A DNA stretch of 13,288 bases from Planctomycetota bacterium (GTDB lineage Bacteria; Planctomycetota; UBA1135; UBA2386). Within the stretch, counting starts at the first letter, position 1. Every line of letters starts with the position of its first letter. Location: assembly GCA_023433825.1 (NCBI GenBank), contig JAEYTU010000623.1, forward strand, positions 1 to 13,288, written 5' to 3'. Position numbers and translations under genes: made by a program. Below, piece after piece: positions 1 to 9,200 of this stretch. The notes beneath the pieces are model-generated. The model was given only the letters and a program-made list of their open reading frames with translations, made no database searches and was not told where the DNA came from.

Positions 1-1968
1 GGCTCGGAGGTCAAGGACTCGCTGTCGATCCCGTTCACGGTCGACACGCGGAAGAGTCCTGGTGGCCAACCGTTCTTCCCCGACAACCTCGCGGTGTCGA
101 TCGTGCGTCGGTTCGCTGGCCTCGACGAGGACGAGCAGCCGTCGTACTACCTGCAGAACGAGCTGCCGAACACGCCGAACAACCCGCTCGCGTTCAATCT
201 GCAGGACGTCTTCGGCGGTGTGACCGTGCTCGCCAACGGCACGCTGGAGGCGCGGCAGACGTCCCGCGTACGGCGATTCGTCGACGACCTGAACCAGGCG
301 CCGGCGCCACCGCAGGGTACGGCCGCACTCCCGAACGATCTTCGTTACTGCCCGATCGTGATCGGCAGTGAGGAACAGATCGCGTCGAACACGGCCGCCG
401 TTCGCTTCGGTCAGCCGATCCAGAACCCGCTGAATCCGTTCGGTGCACGACTGCAGACGGTCTGGCGCGAGATCGACATGAGTCTGTCGCGCACCGATCC
501 GTCCGACTTCAACCTCGACGTCGAACAGATGTCGTGGGCACCGTTCACGGCGTCGACGATCACCTACGACCAGTTCGACCAGGTCAGCTTGTTCCTCGGC
601 CACTCCGAGTTCCGACCCACTCCATGTGTCGGTGTCTTCGGTGCGCTGCCGACGTTGCCGACGTCGGGTCTGGTCCCGGCCTTCGCCGACAACTACGTCG
701 CGAACCGCAGTCTGTCGAACCAGCCGGAACTCGGTCCGCAGCGCCACACGGCCTACGTCGACCGAACGTTGTTGATCGATCAGAACCTCGCGTTCACCGA
801 GCCGAATGGCGTCTACCGGTACCTGCCGCTTCCGACGTTCGACAAGCCGTACTTCGTTTGGCGTGACGAGACGGTCATGGAACAGGGCGGCAACTCGTTC
901 GCCGGGAACGACCAAGGATCGGGCTTCCTGCCGTTCATCGTCTCGCCGTTCCTCGGCGGTCGCGGACGTTTCGTGACGACCGAAGCCGGCCAGAACCGAC
1001 TGAACTTCGGGTTCTGGAACAGCAACAACAACTTCCGGATCCAGCAGTCGACCGCGACCGACACGGCCACGCATGGGCTCGTCGGCAGCATCGCGCTGCC
1101 GCTGCTCGCCGACTTCTGGACGTATCCGGATCGCGAGACCGAGCCGGAAGGCAATCCGTTCCGCGCATCGGGTGCCAACGGCTGGCAGATTGCGTTGACG
1201 ATCCAGTCCGGTTCGTCACCGAGCTTCCGCAGTTACTCCGCTGGCGGCCTCGTCGGCGGTCGCCCGCAGTACGAGCAACCGTCGAGCCCTGGCTGGAACT
1301 CGGCGCGTGGCGGTTACACCCCGACCGGCGCGCGAACGATCGGTGGCGACAATTCGCTCTACTGGGTCATGGCCGACTTCCTGAAGCGGCAGTCGGTCGC
1401 GACGTTCGGGTTCGTCGAGATCCTCAATCCGCACCGGATGCCGACGACCTCGACCGACCCGCGCCTCGGCCCTTACCTGACCGGCCCGAACCAAGCCGGA
1501 TTGCTGCCGCGGTTCTCGTACGCATTCGAGCCAGCGCTGGAGACGTTGCCGCCGGGAACGGCCGTCGTGCCCGAGTTCCGCGCCGCGGGTGCTGTCGACC
1601 CGGCGCCGTGGGTCGCAACGAAGTACTCGCTGAACCCGCGCCCCGACGCGATCAATTTCCCGCTCGATCCGCTGAAGGCCGGTGACGCGCACATCCGCAA
1701 GTTCGACGACCGACTGCAAGGCAGCTCGGCTCGCAACGGATGGACGTACTTCTACAACAAGAACGTCACGGCCTACTCGCAGAACATCAACGACGTCGTC
1801 GACGACGCGTTCGTCTCGCAGTTCAAGGCGCCGTCCGAAGCGTTCACCGCGCAGGACGTCAAGTACTTCAACTGGCGCTTCATCATGTCGAACAACGTCG
1901 ACGCCGATCCGCCGGTTGCGCCGACGATCGAGTCGTTCGCGGTGGCTTACCGATTCGAGCGGAGGTGA
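1..1968 (+). CDS. C-terminal part of a large surface beta-domain protein (type A), 5' end outside window
   Basis: The frame is open from base 1 to the TGA at 1966-1968 (655 codons), so the true start lies upstream; the GTG at 94 is internal, because the codons before it also align with the paralogue at 5725-9678. Matching blocks (residues from base 1) are a segment near 30-50 (DNL...RRF...DEDE), DVEQxxWAPF at 173-182 followed by DQFDxVxLxLGH ending at 201, LPLLxDFxxYPD near 365-376, ADFxxRxSxxTFGF near 457-471, a PPGTA motif, and a final strand P-x-I-x-S-F-A-V-A-Y-R. The paralogue starts as a lipoprotein with Ig-like domains, so this one probably did too. No catalytic motif was seen. Function unknown; an extracellular structural or adhesive protein is an inference. 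Only two cysteines were noticed. Confidence 0.88.
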   Translation, partial: GSEVKDSLSIPFTVDTRKSPGGQPFFPDNLAVSIVRRFAGLDEDEQPSYYLQNELPNTPNNPLAFNLQDVFGGVTVLANGTLEARQTSRVRRFVDDLNQAPAPPQGTAALPNDLRYCPIVIGSEEQIASNTAAVRFGQPIQNPLNPFGARLQTVWREIDMSLSRTDPSDFNLDVEQMSWAPFTASTITYDQFDQVSLFLGHSEFRPTPCVGVFGALPTLPTSGLVPAFADNYVANRSLSNQPELGPQRHTAYVDRTLLIDQNLAFTEPNGVYRYLPLPTFDKPYFVWRDETVMEQGGNSFAGNDQGSGFLPFIVSPFLGGRGRFVTTEAGQNRLNFGFWNSNNNFRIQQSTATDTATHGLVGSIALPLLADFWTYPDRETEPEGNPFRASGANGWQIALTIQSGSSPSFRSYSAGGLVGGRPQYEQPSSPGWNSARGGYTPTGARTIGGDNSLYWVMADFLKRQSVATFGFVEILNPHRMPTTSTDPRLGPYLTGPNQAGLLPRFSYAFEPALETLPPGTAVVPEFRAAGAVDPAPWVATKYSLNPRPDAINFPLDPLKAGDAHIRKFDDRLQGSSARNGWTYFYNKNVTAYSQNINDVVDDAFVSQFKAPSEAFTAQDVKYFNWRFIMSNNVDADPPVAPTIESFAVAYRFERR

Positions 1969-2030
1969 ACGATGGACTCCGGATCCACACCTGCCGCACG
2001 TCCCGCATTCCCACATTGCTCCCATGCACG

Positions 2031-2046
2031 GCCGAGTCGACTCGGC
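2031..2046. repeat. 16-bp perfect palindrome between genes 1 and 2
   Basis: GCCGAGTCGACTCGGC is self-complementary over its full length and sits 62 bases after the stop of the first gene and 39 bases before the preferred start of the second. It could be a dyad operator, or form a short hairpin in RNA with a small loop. There is no T-run after it, so an intrinsic terminator is doubtful. The stretch 1969-2085 shows only about 50% G/C in third codon positions if read in the downstream frame, unlike the genes, which supports calling it intergenic. Confidence 0.5.
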
Positions 2047-2085
2047 GCCTCGCACAACAAAGCTGCATTGCAAGGTAACGCTCCG

Positions 2086-5000
2086 ATGGTCAACCCTGTT
2101 CTCGGTCCTTCGCAGGACGCTGCTGCGCCGGCCATTGCGCAGACTTCCGCGCCGCGCGCCAGACGCGCGCGCGGTATCGCATTCCGGTGGGCGCCGCTCG
2201 CGCTCGGAGGCTCGATCCTCCTTGCGTCGTGCGGCAGCGGTGGCGGATCCGTCGGATCCGTCAAAGGCACGAGTGGTGACTTCGTCGTCTTGCGCACCGA
2301 GCCGCAGAACAACGGACGACTCTTCCTGAACGAGTCGATCTCGATCGACTTCAGCAACGAGATCGATCTGACGACGGCCGACCTGAACTCGATCACGTTC
2401 GCCGTGTTCGACCTGAACGGCGTGCCGCTGTCCGAGCAACCCGCGGGGACCTTCCGGCTCGAGGCATCGCCGGGAGACGCGACGATCGGCCGACGACTGG
2501 AGTTCGCTCCGCGCCTGCCGTCGAACGACACCTACGACAACGGTGGTCTGCGTCCAGGCCGTCGGTACCTCGTGCAACTCGTCGGTGGCGATCAGCGCAA
2601 CAACACGACGTTGCGCGACGTGCGCGGCAAGGGCTTGGCGCGAGCGACGACGTTCGAGTTCTCGACCGCGGACGGCACGACGCCGTCGGAACTGTTCAGC
2701 GACACGAAGGTGGGTGGCCCACGTCGCCTCTCGTTCACGGTCACGCCGTCGACGCCCGAGGGTGTGCCGCTGAATCTGCTCGGCCAACAGCCACTCGAGA
2801 TCCGGCTCGGCTTCGACCAGCCGTTGAACCCGAACAGCGCGAACGTGCCCGTGGCGTTCGACACGAACATCCTGCGTCGCGACATCGCGCGCCGCGGCCG
2901 CATCTATCTCGAGTACGACGATCCGGATCCGACGCGCGGCCGCAACACGTGGATTCCGGCGGACGTCGATCTCGAGATCAACAATCGTCAGGGATCGACG
3001 GTCGTGCTGCGTCCGGTCGGCGTGCTCCCGAACAACGCGAACGTCCGCGTCATCGTCGAGAACACGCTGCAGGACATGTCGGGTGAGTCGAACGTCTCCG
3101 ACGCCGCGTACGACCGCGTGTTCGCCGAGTTCCGCACGCGCGAGGACTACGAGCCGCAGTTCGACGCGATCGTCGAGGAGTTCGACGCGAACGCGAACAT
3201 CGACTTCGCGGCGTCGTTCGTCGAACCGGTGGCCGAGGTCACGAACGGCATCGTCCGCTCGAACTTCGAGTTCGAAGGTTCGGCGACGATCCTCGACTAC
3301 GAGCCGCAGACGCGCGAGATCGTCCTCAACACCGACTTCACGCAGATCACGCCGAAGGGCGCACCGCCGATCAACGTCGTCGGCGGCGTCTTCCAGTTCC
3401 GCAACGTGACGATTCCGCGCGGTGTGACCGTCCGCGGGACCGGCACGCGGCCGATGGTCTGGCTCGTGACCGGCGACTTCATCGTTCGCGGTGAGCTGAC
3501 CGTTCGCGGTGGTGACGGTGCGCGCGTCGACACGCTGAACTCCGCGAACTTCCCGACGCCGGGCGGCATTGGCGCCTGCGGCGGCGGCAACGGCGGACGC
3601 GGAAGCCCGCGCACCGACCGTCAGAGCGAGTCCGGCGAGTCCGGCAACGGCCCGTTCCAAGTCGCCGGCGGCGGCGGTTCCGGTGGCCAGGTCAGCGCGC
3701 GCGCCAGCGCGAGCTGCGGCCGCGGTTCGGGTGGCGGCGGTGGCTCGTTCGCGACGCAAGGCGATCCGAACTTCAAGGCGAAGGCCGCGACCGGATCGTC
3801 CAGCTTCATCCAGCAGCGCGGCGTCGGTGGCTACGGATGCCAGGGTGGCTCGGGTGCAGCCACGCGCTCGCTCCCCGGCGGCAACCCAGGGCCGCTCGCG
3901 TTCACGGATGCCCGCCTCGACAACAACTTCTGGGGCTCAGGCGTCAACATCTCGCGCCAGATCCGAATCACCGGTGAACTCCCGGCGCCGATCGGCGGCC
4001 AGGGTGGCGGCGGTGGTGGCGATCAGTCGACGTCGCTGAACAACCCGAACTGGATCCAAGATCCGAAGGGCGGCGGCGGTGGCGCCGGTGGTGGCATCAT
4101 CATCATCAAGTGCCTCGGCAAGATCATCGTCGAGTCGGACGGCATCATCCGGGCCGACGGCGGCAACGGCGGCGGTGGCGAGCAGGCCGGTGGCAACAAC
4201 CTCGGCGGTGGCGGCGGCGCCGGCGCCGGCGGCATGGTCGTGCTGATGTCGGGTACGGCGATCGAGCTGCACACGCACGGCGAGACCTATGCGAATGGCG
4301 CACAGCCGGGCGCCTACCTGTTCGCCGTCTCGGCGGACGGTGGCATCGGCACGCAGGCTCGCTACGGCGGCACGGAGTTCCTCGCGAAGTACCCGCCGCT
4401 CGGAACCGGTGCGTCGTACGACGCGAATCCGACCGGCGCGATGGGCGGCATGGGTGTCGTCCAGTTGATGGCCCCGGCCGGCACGAACACCGACGGCACG
4501 AACACGGTGCTCGACGACAACGTCAAGATCATCCGTGGCGGTGTCGAACTGGCTGGTACCGAGAAGCAGCGCTACATCGCGTGGCGCGGCATCCCGAACG
4601 CGAACGGCCGCTTCGTCGACGACGCGGGCAACGAGACCTATCACCACTCGCCGTCGCCGGCGAACGACGCCGAAGGTGACATCCGCCCGGCGCCGATCCT
4701 CCTCCCGGCGCCGTTCGGTCCGAAGTCGCGCCTCCGCTCGACGTGGATCGACACCGGCGCATCGGTGCGCCGCGCTCTGACTGCGAACGACGGCGCCGCA
4801 CGCGGCATCGTCGAAGACGCGACGAACGGCTTCCTCGCCGGACCGACCTACTCGTTCACCGGTACGAACAACGAAGTGCCGACCCCGACGCGCGGTTTCC
4901 GCGGCTACGTCGACTACGAGCAGGACGGCGCCGGTGGTGTGCGCGTCAAGCTGCCGCCGCCGGTCGTCACGTCGAACGTCCTGGCGCTCGCTGCGCAGTC

Positions 5001-5604
5001 GTCGTTCGCCGGTCAACCGGCCTACGTCGTCGACCTGACCGATCCCGCTCTCGGAACGACGCCGAACCGATGGGCGCAGTACCAAGCGCTGCTCGAGAAC
5101 GCGAGCGGAACGACGGTCGGCGAGTACCGGATCCTCGGCAACTCCGACCGACGGCTGTTCCTGTACCCGGGCGACGGCCAACTCGTGCCGTTCACCGCGG
5201 GGATGAAGGTCAGCGTCGTGGCCAAGTTCTTCCAGATCGGCACCGACGGCGCCCCTGGTTTCGGTCGCACGACGACGAACGCGAACAATCAGCAGGTGCC
5301 AACCGGCAACGTGCAGATCGGGTTTGCCTTCCACAAGGACCCGTCGCGTCCGAGCCTCAACGGACCCGGTACGGAGGATGCGAACCGGTTGCCGGCGCGC
5401 CTCGGGACGTACATGTACGACCTGACCGACCCGGCCGTGCAGGAGACCGTTCGCCAGTTCAGCGCGCCCTACGTGCAGTGGGACCTGCTGTTCAACAGTC
5501 GGTTCACCGAGAACCCGGCGACCGGCAACACCGACGGCCGGACGCTGAGCCCGACCGACGCTCGTCCCGAGCTGCGCTGGCTGCGCATCCCGTTCCGGTT
5601 CTGA
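2086..5604 (+). CDS. Large lipoprotein with Ig-like domains and glycine-rich beta-repeat region (type B)
   Basis: The 1172-aa protein has a basic n-region (RARRAR), a hydrophobic stretch and a lipobox LLASC with the lipidated cysteine at residue 49. Order: Big_5-like Ig domain at about 64-197 (GRLFLNESISIDFS start, FEFST end), a second at about 216-353, a beta segment at 391-485, a glycine-rich repeat region at about 493-740, and a beta-rich C-terminal part ending LRIPFRF. I chose ATG 2086 (AAGGT 9 bases upstream). An in-frame ATG at 1972 has GGAGGTGA before it, but would put 86 residues before the cysteine, and the extra 38 codons have about 50% GC3. Apart from the lipobox cysteine, the cysteines noticed are four, all in the glycine-rich region. 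The nearest relative here is the gene at 9800. Probably anchored in the outer membrane and exposed; function not recognised. Confidence 0.9.
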   Translation: MVNPVLGPSQDAAAPAIAQTSAPRARRARGIAFRWAPLALGGSILLASCGSGGGSVGSVKGTSGDFVVLRTEPQNNGRLFLNESISIDFSNEIDLTTADLNSITFAVFDLNGVPLSEQPAGTFRLEASPGDATIGRRLEFAPRLPSNDTYDNGGLRPGRRYLVQLVGGDQRNNTTLRDVRGKGLARATTFEFSTADGTTPSELFSDTKVGGPRRLSFTVTPSTPEGVPLNLLGQQPLEIRLGFDQPLNPNSANVPVAFDTNILRRDIARRGRIYLEYDDPDPTRGRNTWIPADVDLEINNRQGSTVVLRPVGVLPNNANVRVIVENTLQDMSGESNVSDAAYDRVFAEFRTREDYEPQFDAIVEEFDANANIDFAASFVEPVAEVTNGIVRSNFEFEGSATILDYEPQTREIVLNTDFTQITPKGAPPINVVGGVFQFRNVTIPRGVTVRGTGTRPMVWLVTGDFIVRGELTVRGGDGARVDTLNSANFPTPGGIGACGGGNGGRGSPRTDRQSESGESGNGPFQVAGGGGSGGQVSARASASCGRGSGGGGGSFATQGDPNFKAKAATGSSSFIQQRGVGGYGCQGGSGAATRSLPGGNPGPLAFTDARLDNNFWGSGVNISRQIRITGELPAPIGGQGGGGGGDQSTSLNNPNWIQDPKGGGGGAGGGIIIIKCLGKIIVESDGIIRADGGNGGGGEQAGGNNLGGGGGAGAGGMVVLMSGTAIELHTHGETYANGAQPGAYLFAVSADGGIGTQARYGGTEFLAKYPPLGTGASYDANPTGAMGGMGVVQLMAPAGTNTDGTNTVLDDNVKIIRGGVELAGTEKQRYIAWRGIPNANGRFVDDAGNETYHHSPSPANDAEGDIRPAPILLPAPFGPKSRLRSTWIDTGASVRRALTANDGAARGIVEDATNGFLAGPTYSFTGTNNEVPTPTRGFRGYVDYEQDGAGGVRVKLPPPVVTSNVLALAAQSSFAGQPAYVVDLTDPALGTTPNRWAQYQALLENASGTTVGEYRILGNSDRRLFLYPGDGQLVPFTAGMKVSVVAKFFQIGTDGAPGFGRTTTNANNQQVPTGNVQIGFAFHKDPSRPSLNGPGTEDANRLPARLGTYMYDLTDPAVQETVRQFSAPYVQWDLLFNSRFTENPATGNTDGRTLSPTDARPELRWLRIPFRF
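3439..4305 (+). repeat. Protein-level beta-repeat region with glycine-rich linkers inside gene 2
   Basis: A recurring unit of roughly 34 residues alternates a glycine run with a hydrophobic strand pair. One copy starts at 3439 (MVWLVTGDFIVRGELTVRGG), one at 4069 (a GGGGG/GAGGG run, then IIIIKCLGKIIVESDGIIRADGG split by the run) and one at 4204 (glycine/alanine run, then MVVLMSGTAIELHTHGETYANG). More degenerate glycine-rich sequence lies between 3562 and 4020. The pattern of short beta strands with a conserved G-x-I/V-x-x-x-G turn suggests a beta-helix or similar stacked fold. Four cysteines fall inside the region (GACGG, ASCGR, GYGCQ, IKCLG). The fold assignment is an inference. Confidence 0.6.
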
Positions 5605-5626
5605 GATCCCTCACCCTGTGACCGCA

Positions 5627-5647
5627 GGGGTCGGCTGGGCCGACCCC
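5627..5647 (+). terminator. Perfect 9-bp hairpin after gene 2
   Basis: GGGGTCGGC, a TGG loop, then GCCGACCCC; it begins 22 bases after the stop of gene 2. It is terminator-like but lacks a following T-run, so it may act as an mRNA 3'-end stabiliser instead. It is the first of two hairpins in tandem. Confidence 0.5.
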
Positions 5648-5654
5648 GAGCGTT

Positions 5655-5687
5655 CGAGCATCACCGCCGCGCGCGGGGTGATGCTCG
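5655..5687 (+). terminator. Perfect 11-bp hairpin after gene 2, second of a pair
   Basis: CGAGCATCACC pairs with GGTGATGCTCG around an 11-base GC-only loop that can itself fold. It starts 7 bases after the preceding hairpin and ends 37 bases before the start codon of the next gene. There is no T-tract. The pair separates the first A-B gene unit from the second and could work in either orientation. Confidence 0.5.
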
Positions 5688-5724
5688 GCCTGACGAATTC
5701 CAAGCGACCCGACTTCGCACGAAC

Positions 5725-6192
5725 ATGACCATGACCGCTACCAGGAACCTGTGGTTGCACGCCGCCTTGGCTTGTGCCGCCGCGCTGACGCTTCAGAGCT
5801 GCGACGGCAGCTCGAAGTCCACGACACCCGGCGTCGGCGCCGGCGGGGATGCCCGACTGACGAAAGTCGAGTACGGGCGGCTCGTCGACATCTACGCCTA
5901 CCGGCGCGCGAGTCCGACGCGTGGTACCGATCGCCGCGACCGGTTGAACCGGGTGCCGACGCTGATCGCGCGGAACGTCGTCGTGAGCGCGGCGATCGAG
6001 ACCGATCCGCTGTTCGACGTCAACGGCGACGAACGGCTCGACGCGACCTACGAGTTCATGCCGTTCGACGTCAATGTCGGTCACGAGGAACTGCTGATCC
6101 TCTGGGACGACCGCCAAGCTGGCGAACGAGAGCGGTTCCAGGCCGCGGTCGAGCGGGCGTCCGCCGGACTGGACGAGCTGGCATCGGCGTAG
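5725..6192 (+). CDS. Lipoprotein signal and N-terminal part of type A protein, ended by in-frame TAG
   Basis: This 155-aa segment begins with a signal peptide and a lipobox TLQSC (cysteine 26). ATG 5725 and ATG 5731 are both possible starts; neither has a clear Shine-Dalgarno. Residues 98-106 read DVNGDERLD, similar to the calcium loop of EF-hand or dockerin-like repeats. It stops at TAG 6190-6192, yet the same frame continues without another stop to 9678, and the next recognisable domain starts about 30 bases later. I read it as the 5' part of one gene split by a nonsense codon. Alternatives are a true short lipoprotein, programmed readthrough, or a sequencing error. All five complete genes or gene ends elsewhere in the window stop with TGA, which makes this TAG stand out. 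Confidence 0.75.
   Translation: MTMTATRNLWLHAALACAAALTLQSCDGSSKSTTPGVGAGGDARLTKVEYGRLVDIYAYRRASPTRGTDRRDRLNRVPTLIARNVVVSAAIETDPLFDVNGDERLDATYEFMPFDVNVGHEELLILWDDRQAGERERFQAAVERASAGLDELASA
6190..6192 (+). other. In-frame amber codon interrupting the 5725-9678 reading frame
   Basis: The frame reads GAG CTG GCA TCG GCG TAG CGT GGC CAG AAC CCG and carries on as PIPVLPRNAALKLTFDKPL, the first strand of an Ig-like domain. Between the TAG and that strand there is no ATG or GTG in frame, and no Shine-Dalgarno sequence. One substitution (for example CAG or GAG to TAG) explains it. No frameshift is needed, and no other stop occurs over the following 1161 codons. Confidence 0.85.
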
Positions 6193-6246
6193 CGTGGCCA
6201 GAACCCGGTCACGCGACCGATTCCGGTCCTGCCGCGCAATGCGGCG

Positions 6247-9200
6247 TTGAAGCTGACGTTCGACAAGCCGCTGGCGCAGGGCGAAGCGTTCTTCCGAGCG
6301 AACCCGACCGCGCTGCAACTGCTCGAGTTCAAGGGTGACCCGAAGGTCGTCCCGCCGACGCAGGCATTCCGGCCGCTGCCGTACCGCGTCATCGTCGAAG
6401 GCAACACGGTCGTCGTCGACTCGACTTTGATCGGTGCCGAGGCACAGGGTGGCACGACTTCGACCGGGCTGCCGAGCAGCATCGACAACGTCACGGCGAA
6501 CATCCGCCTCGCGATCCCGACGCAGGGCGTGATCGGTCGTCAGCTCCGGCTCGGCGCCGATCCCGTGTCCGAACTGAACGGCGTCGACAGCCGCGGCGAC
6601 CAAGCCGTCATTCGTGACTTCCGTTCCGGCAACGCCGACGACGGACGGATCGGCGCGCTCGCCGACATCGAACCGCCGATGCTCGTCGCGAACGTCGCGA
6701 TGGGGATCACGGCGATCGACGTTCCGAACCGGATCCTGACGCTGAACAAGCGGTTCTCGACGGTCACCGTTCGCGGTCGGATCCCGTTCGTCGACGGTGG
6801 TCTCGACCCGCAGACCGGATTCCCGGTCGGTGGTCCGCGCGCCCCGACGGTCCAACCGCTGCGCAGCGGCGACGCGATCTTCCAGAGCGTTCTCGCGCAG
6901 AGCGGCGAGACGGTCCTCGTCCGCGCCGAGGTTCTGCAGAACCTCGACGTCGGCTCGATCGTCGGCGACCCGCCCTACCCGAACCTAGGTCTCGCGATCG
7001 ACGGCACCGACGGCGGCAATGCGCCGACGGTCCGCGTTCGCGTTGCATCCCTGTCGGTCTTGGACTCGACCGGCCGCGAAGTCCCGTTCGAGTCGAGCAC
7101 GCTGCCGCTCGGTCAGGACTGCACCGTGCAGGTCCGCTACTACGAGCACGTTCCGTACGCCGCGAGCGCGTCGACGATCGTCAGCGACGCGCAACGCCGT
7201 GCAGACTTCCTGACGTTCGACCCGGCGCCGCCGTTCCTCGACGCGAATCGGGTGCCGATCCCGCGCGGGACGATGGTCAGCCCGTTGGCGGGTGTGGGGC
7301 TCCGATTCAGTGAGCCGATGGATCTCGAGCGCGTCGAGCCGTTCGACAACTACCTGTTGACGAACGCGACGTTCACCGAAGCGAACGCGGGACCGCTGCT
7401 GACCGAGCCGAAGCCGACGAGCTTGTCGGTCATCGCGACGCGACTGCTCGATCAGGACCGGAACGGCACGGTCCTCCGGCTGACGACGCCGCTCGGCCTG
7501 AACCACGTCAACGGGACCGCCGAGCGCTACTTCTTCCACATGCTGCTCGGGGACGGTGGTGTCACCGACTTGGCAGGCAACTCCGTCGATCTGTTCGACC
7601 GTCGCCTCGAAGCACCGACGACGTTCTCCGTCGGGTTCACGCTGAACCCGACGGCCGAGGACAACCTGATCGGCTGGCGCGTGCACCGCTTTTCGTCCGC
7701 CGACGAGGACGGCACGAAGCCTGGCGCACTCGACTACTTCGGCCAGTTCCAACTGCGCAACGGACGCATCTACGGTGCCGAGACGACGCGCTTCAGCAAG
7801 GTCGCTGACGATCAAACGCTGCCGAACATCCGCCGCGACGACAAGGGCGAGTGCGCCTACTTCGACACTGTCCCGAACCCCGATATCTGGCTGAATGCCG
7901 CGAAGTGCCCGCAGAACCCGCCGGGGCAGCTCTACCTGACGCCGAACATGACGGCGACGAACCTTCAGCCGCCGCTGGTGTTCACGCCGCCGCCGGGTCC
8001 GCGCGTGTTCGGCGGCATCGTCGAGCCGTTCAACCCGCGCGGTTCGCGGCTGCAGATGACGTATCGCGAGGACGACTTCGACCTCGGCTACCACGACGCG
8101 TCGACGATGTTGATCGACGTCGAACAGGTGTTCTGGGCACCGTGGAACAACGATCCGCTGCAGTTCGACCAGTTCGACCGTGTCACGCTCGCCCTCGGCC
8201 ACGCGGACGTCCGGCCGGACATCAGCTTCCAGATCCGGCGTCCATGGTCTCCGCCGCCGCCGCCCGTCCCGTGTTGCGAACTCGACTGCGCGTCACTGAA
8301 CAGTGGGCTCGGGACGACGTTCAGCGACAACGTGCTGCAAGGTTCGTCGATGGTCGAGGTCGTGACCGACAAGGTCTTCACGGTCAATCCGAACGACGCA
8401 TTCCGCTCGAGCACGGGCACGACGATGGTCCCATATCCGCGCTTCGCGCGGTCGTACACGTGGCGCGACTCACGCCTCGTCTCGTGGGATCGGGTCAACA
8501 ACCGACCGATCGGACTTGGCGGCGCGAAGCAGCCAGAGGGTCAGTTCCCGGCCCGCGATCGGACCGCAAAGGTCTCGTCGCCATGGATTCGGGATGAGAT
8601 CCCCAAAAACGGCGACGTACCGATTGCGACGCAATGGGTTCGCGACCTCGGCGACTTCGGGGAGGGCGGTGTCTTTTCCGGCACCGCACCGCTGACGGAA
8701 CACCGGTCTCGCGACCACGATCCGATCGCGCTCCCCCTGCTGATGGACTTCAAGGTCTACCCCGACGACGCGCGCAACGGCATCGCGTCGGGCGTCAACC
8801 TGTTCCACATCGCCTACGTCGGGCAGATCTGGCCCGGCACGGCACCGCTCGGCAACGGCTACTACAACGCCGCGGGCCTCGGGATCTGCGGCAACCTCGA
8901 CTGGCCGACGTTCCGCGTGCACACGAGTGGTGGCGTCGACGGCCTCGGCGCCGAGGTCATCGTCGATCTGCCGCGAACGACGCAGGCAACCGGTGGTTGG
9001 ATCAAGGACGTCGGTCTCGGCGACCCGATCCAGGGTCGCGCGCAGACGAAGGCCGGCGACGACCACCTCCCATGGGCGCAAGCCGACTTCGTCCGTCGCG
9101 TCTCGATGGTGACGTTCGGGTTCTTCGACACGCGTCGCCCGAACCTGCACGCGCTGCAGGCCGGCGACCTGTCGGTTCCGTGGGAAGGCGTTGCCGCCCC

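Noticed and set aside
1216..3759. 847-codon open frame on the - strand
   Set aside because: It is antisense to two well-supported genes and the gap between them, its protein is dominated by R, V, D and A, and no domain or signal is seen. Long antisense frames are expected in this GC-rich, codon-biased DNA.
3562..4250. Glycine-rich region as a DNA tandem repeat, CRISPR or mobile element
   Set aside because: The repetition is at the protein level (GGC/GGT runs) with variable units and no regular DNA repeat-spacer pattern.
6247..6249. TTG 6247 as a genuine separate start for the gene after the TAG
   Set aside because: It falls inside the first strand of an Ig-like domain, has no ribosome site, and would give a secreted-type protein without a signal peptide.
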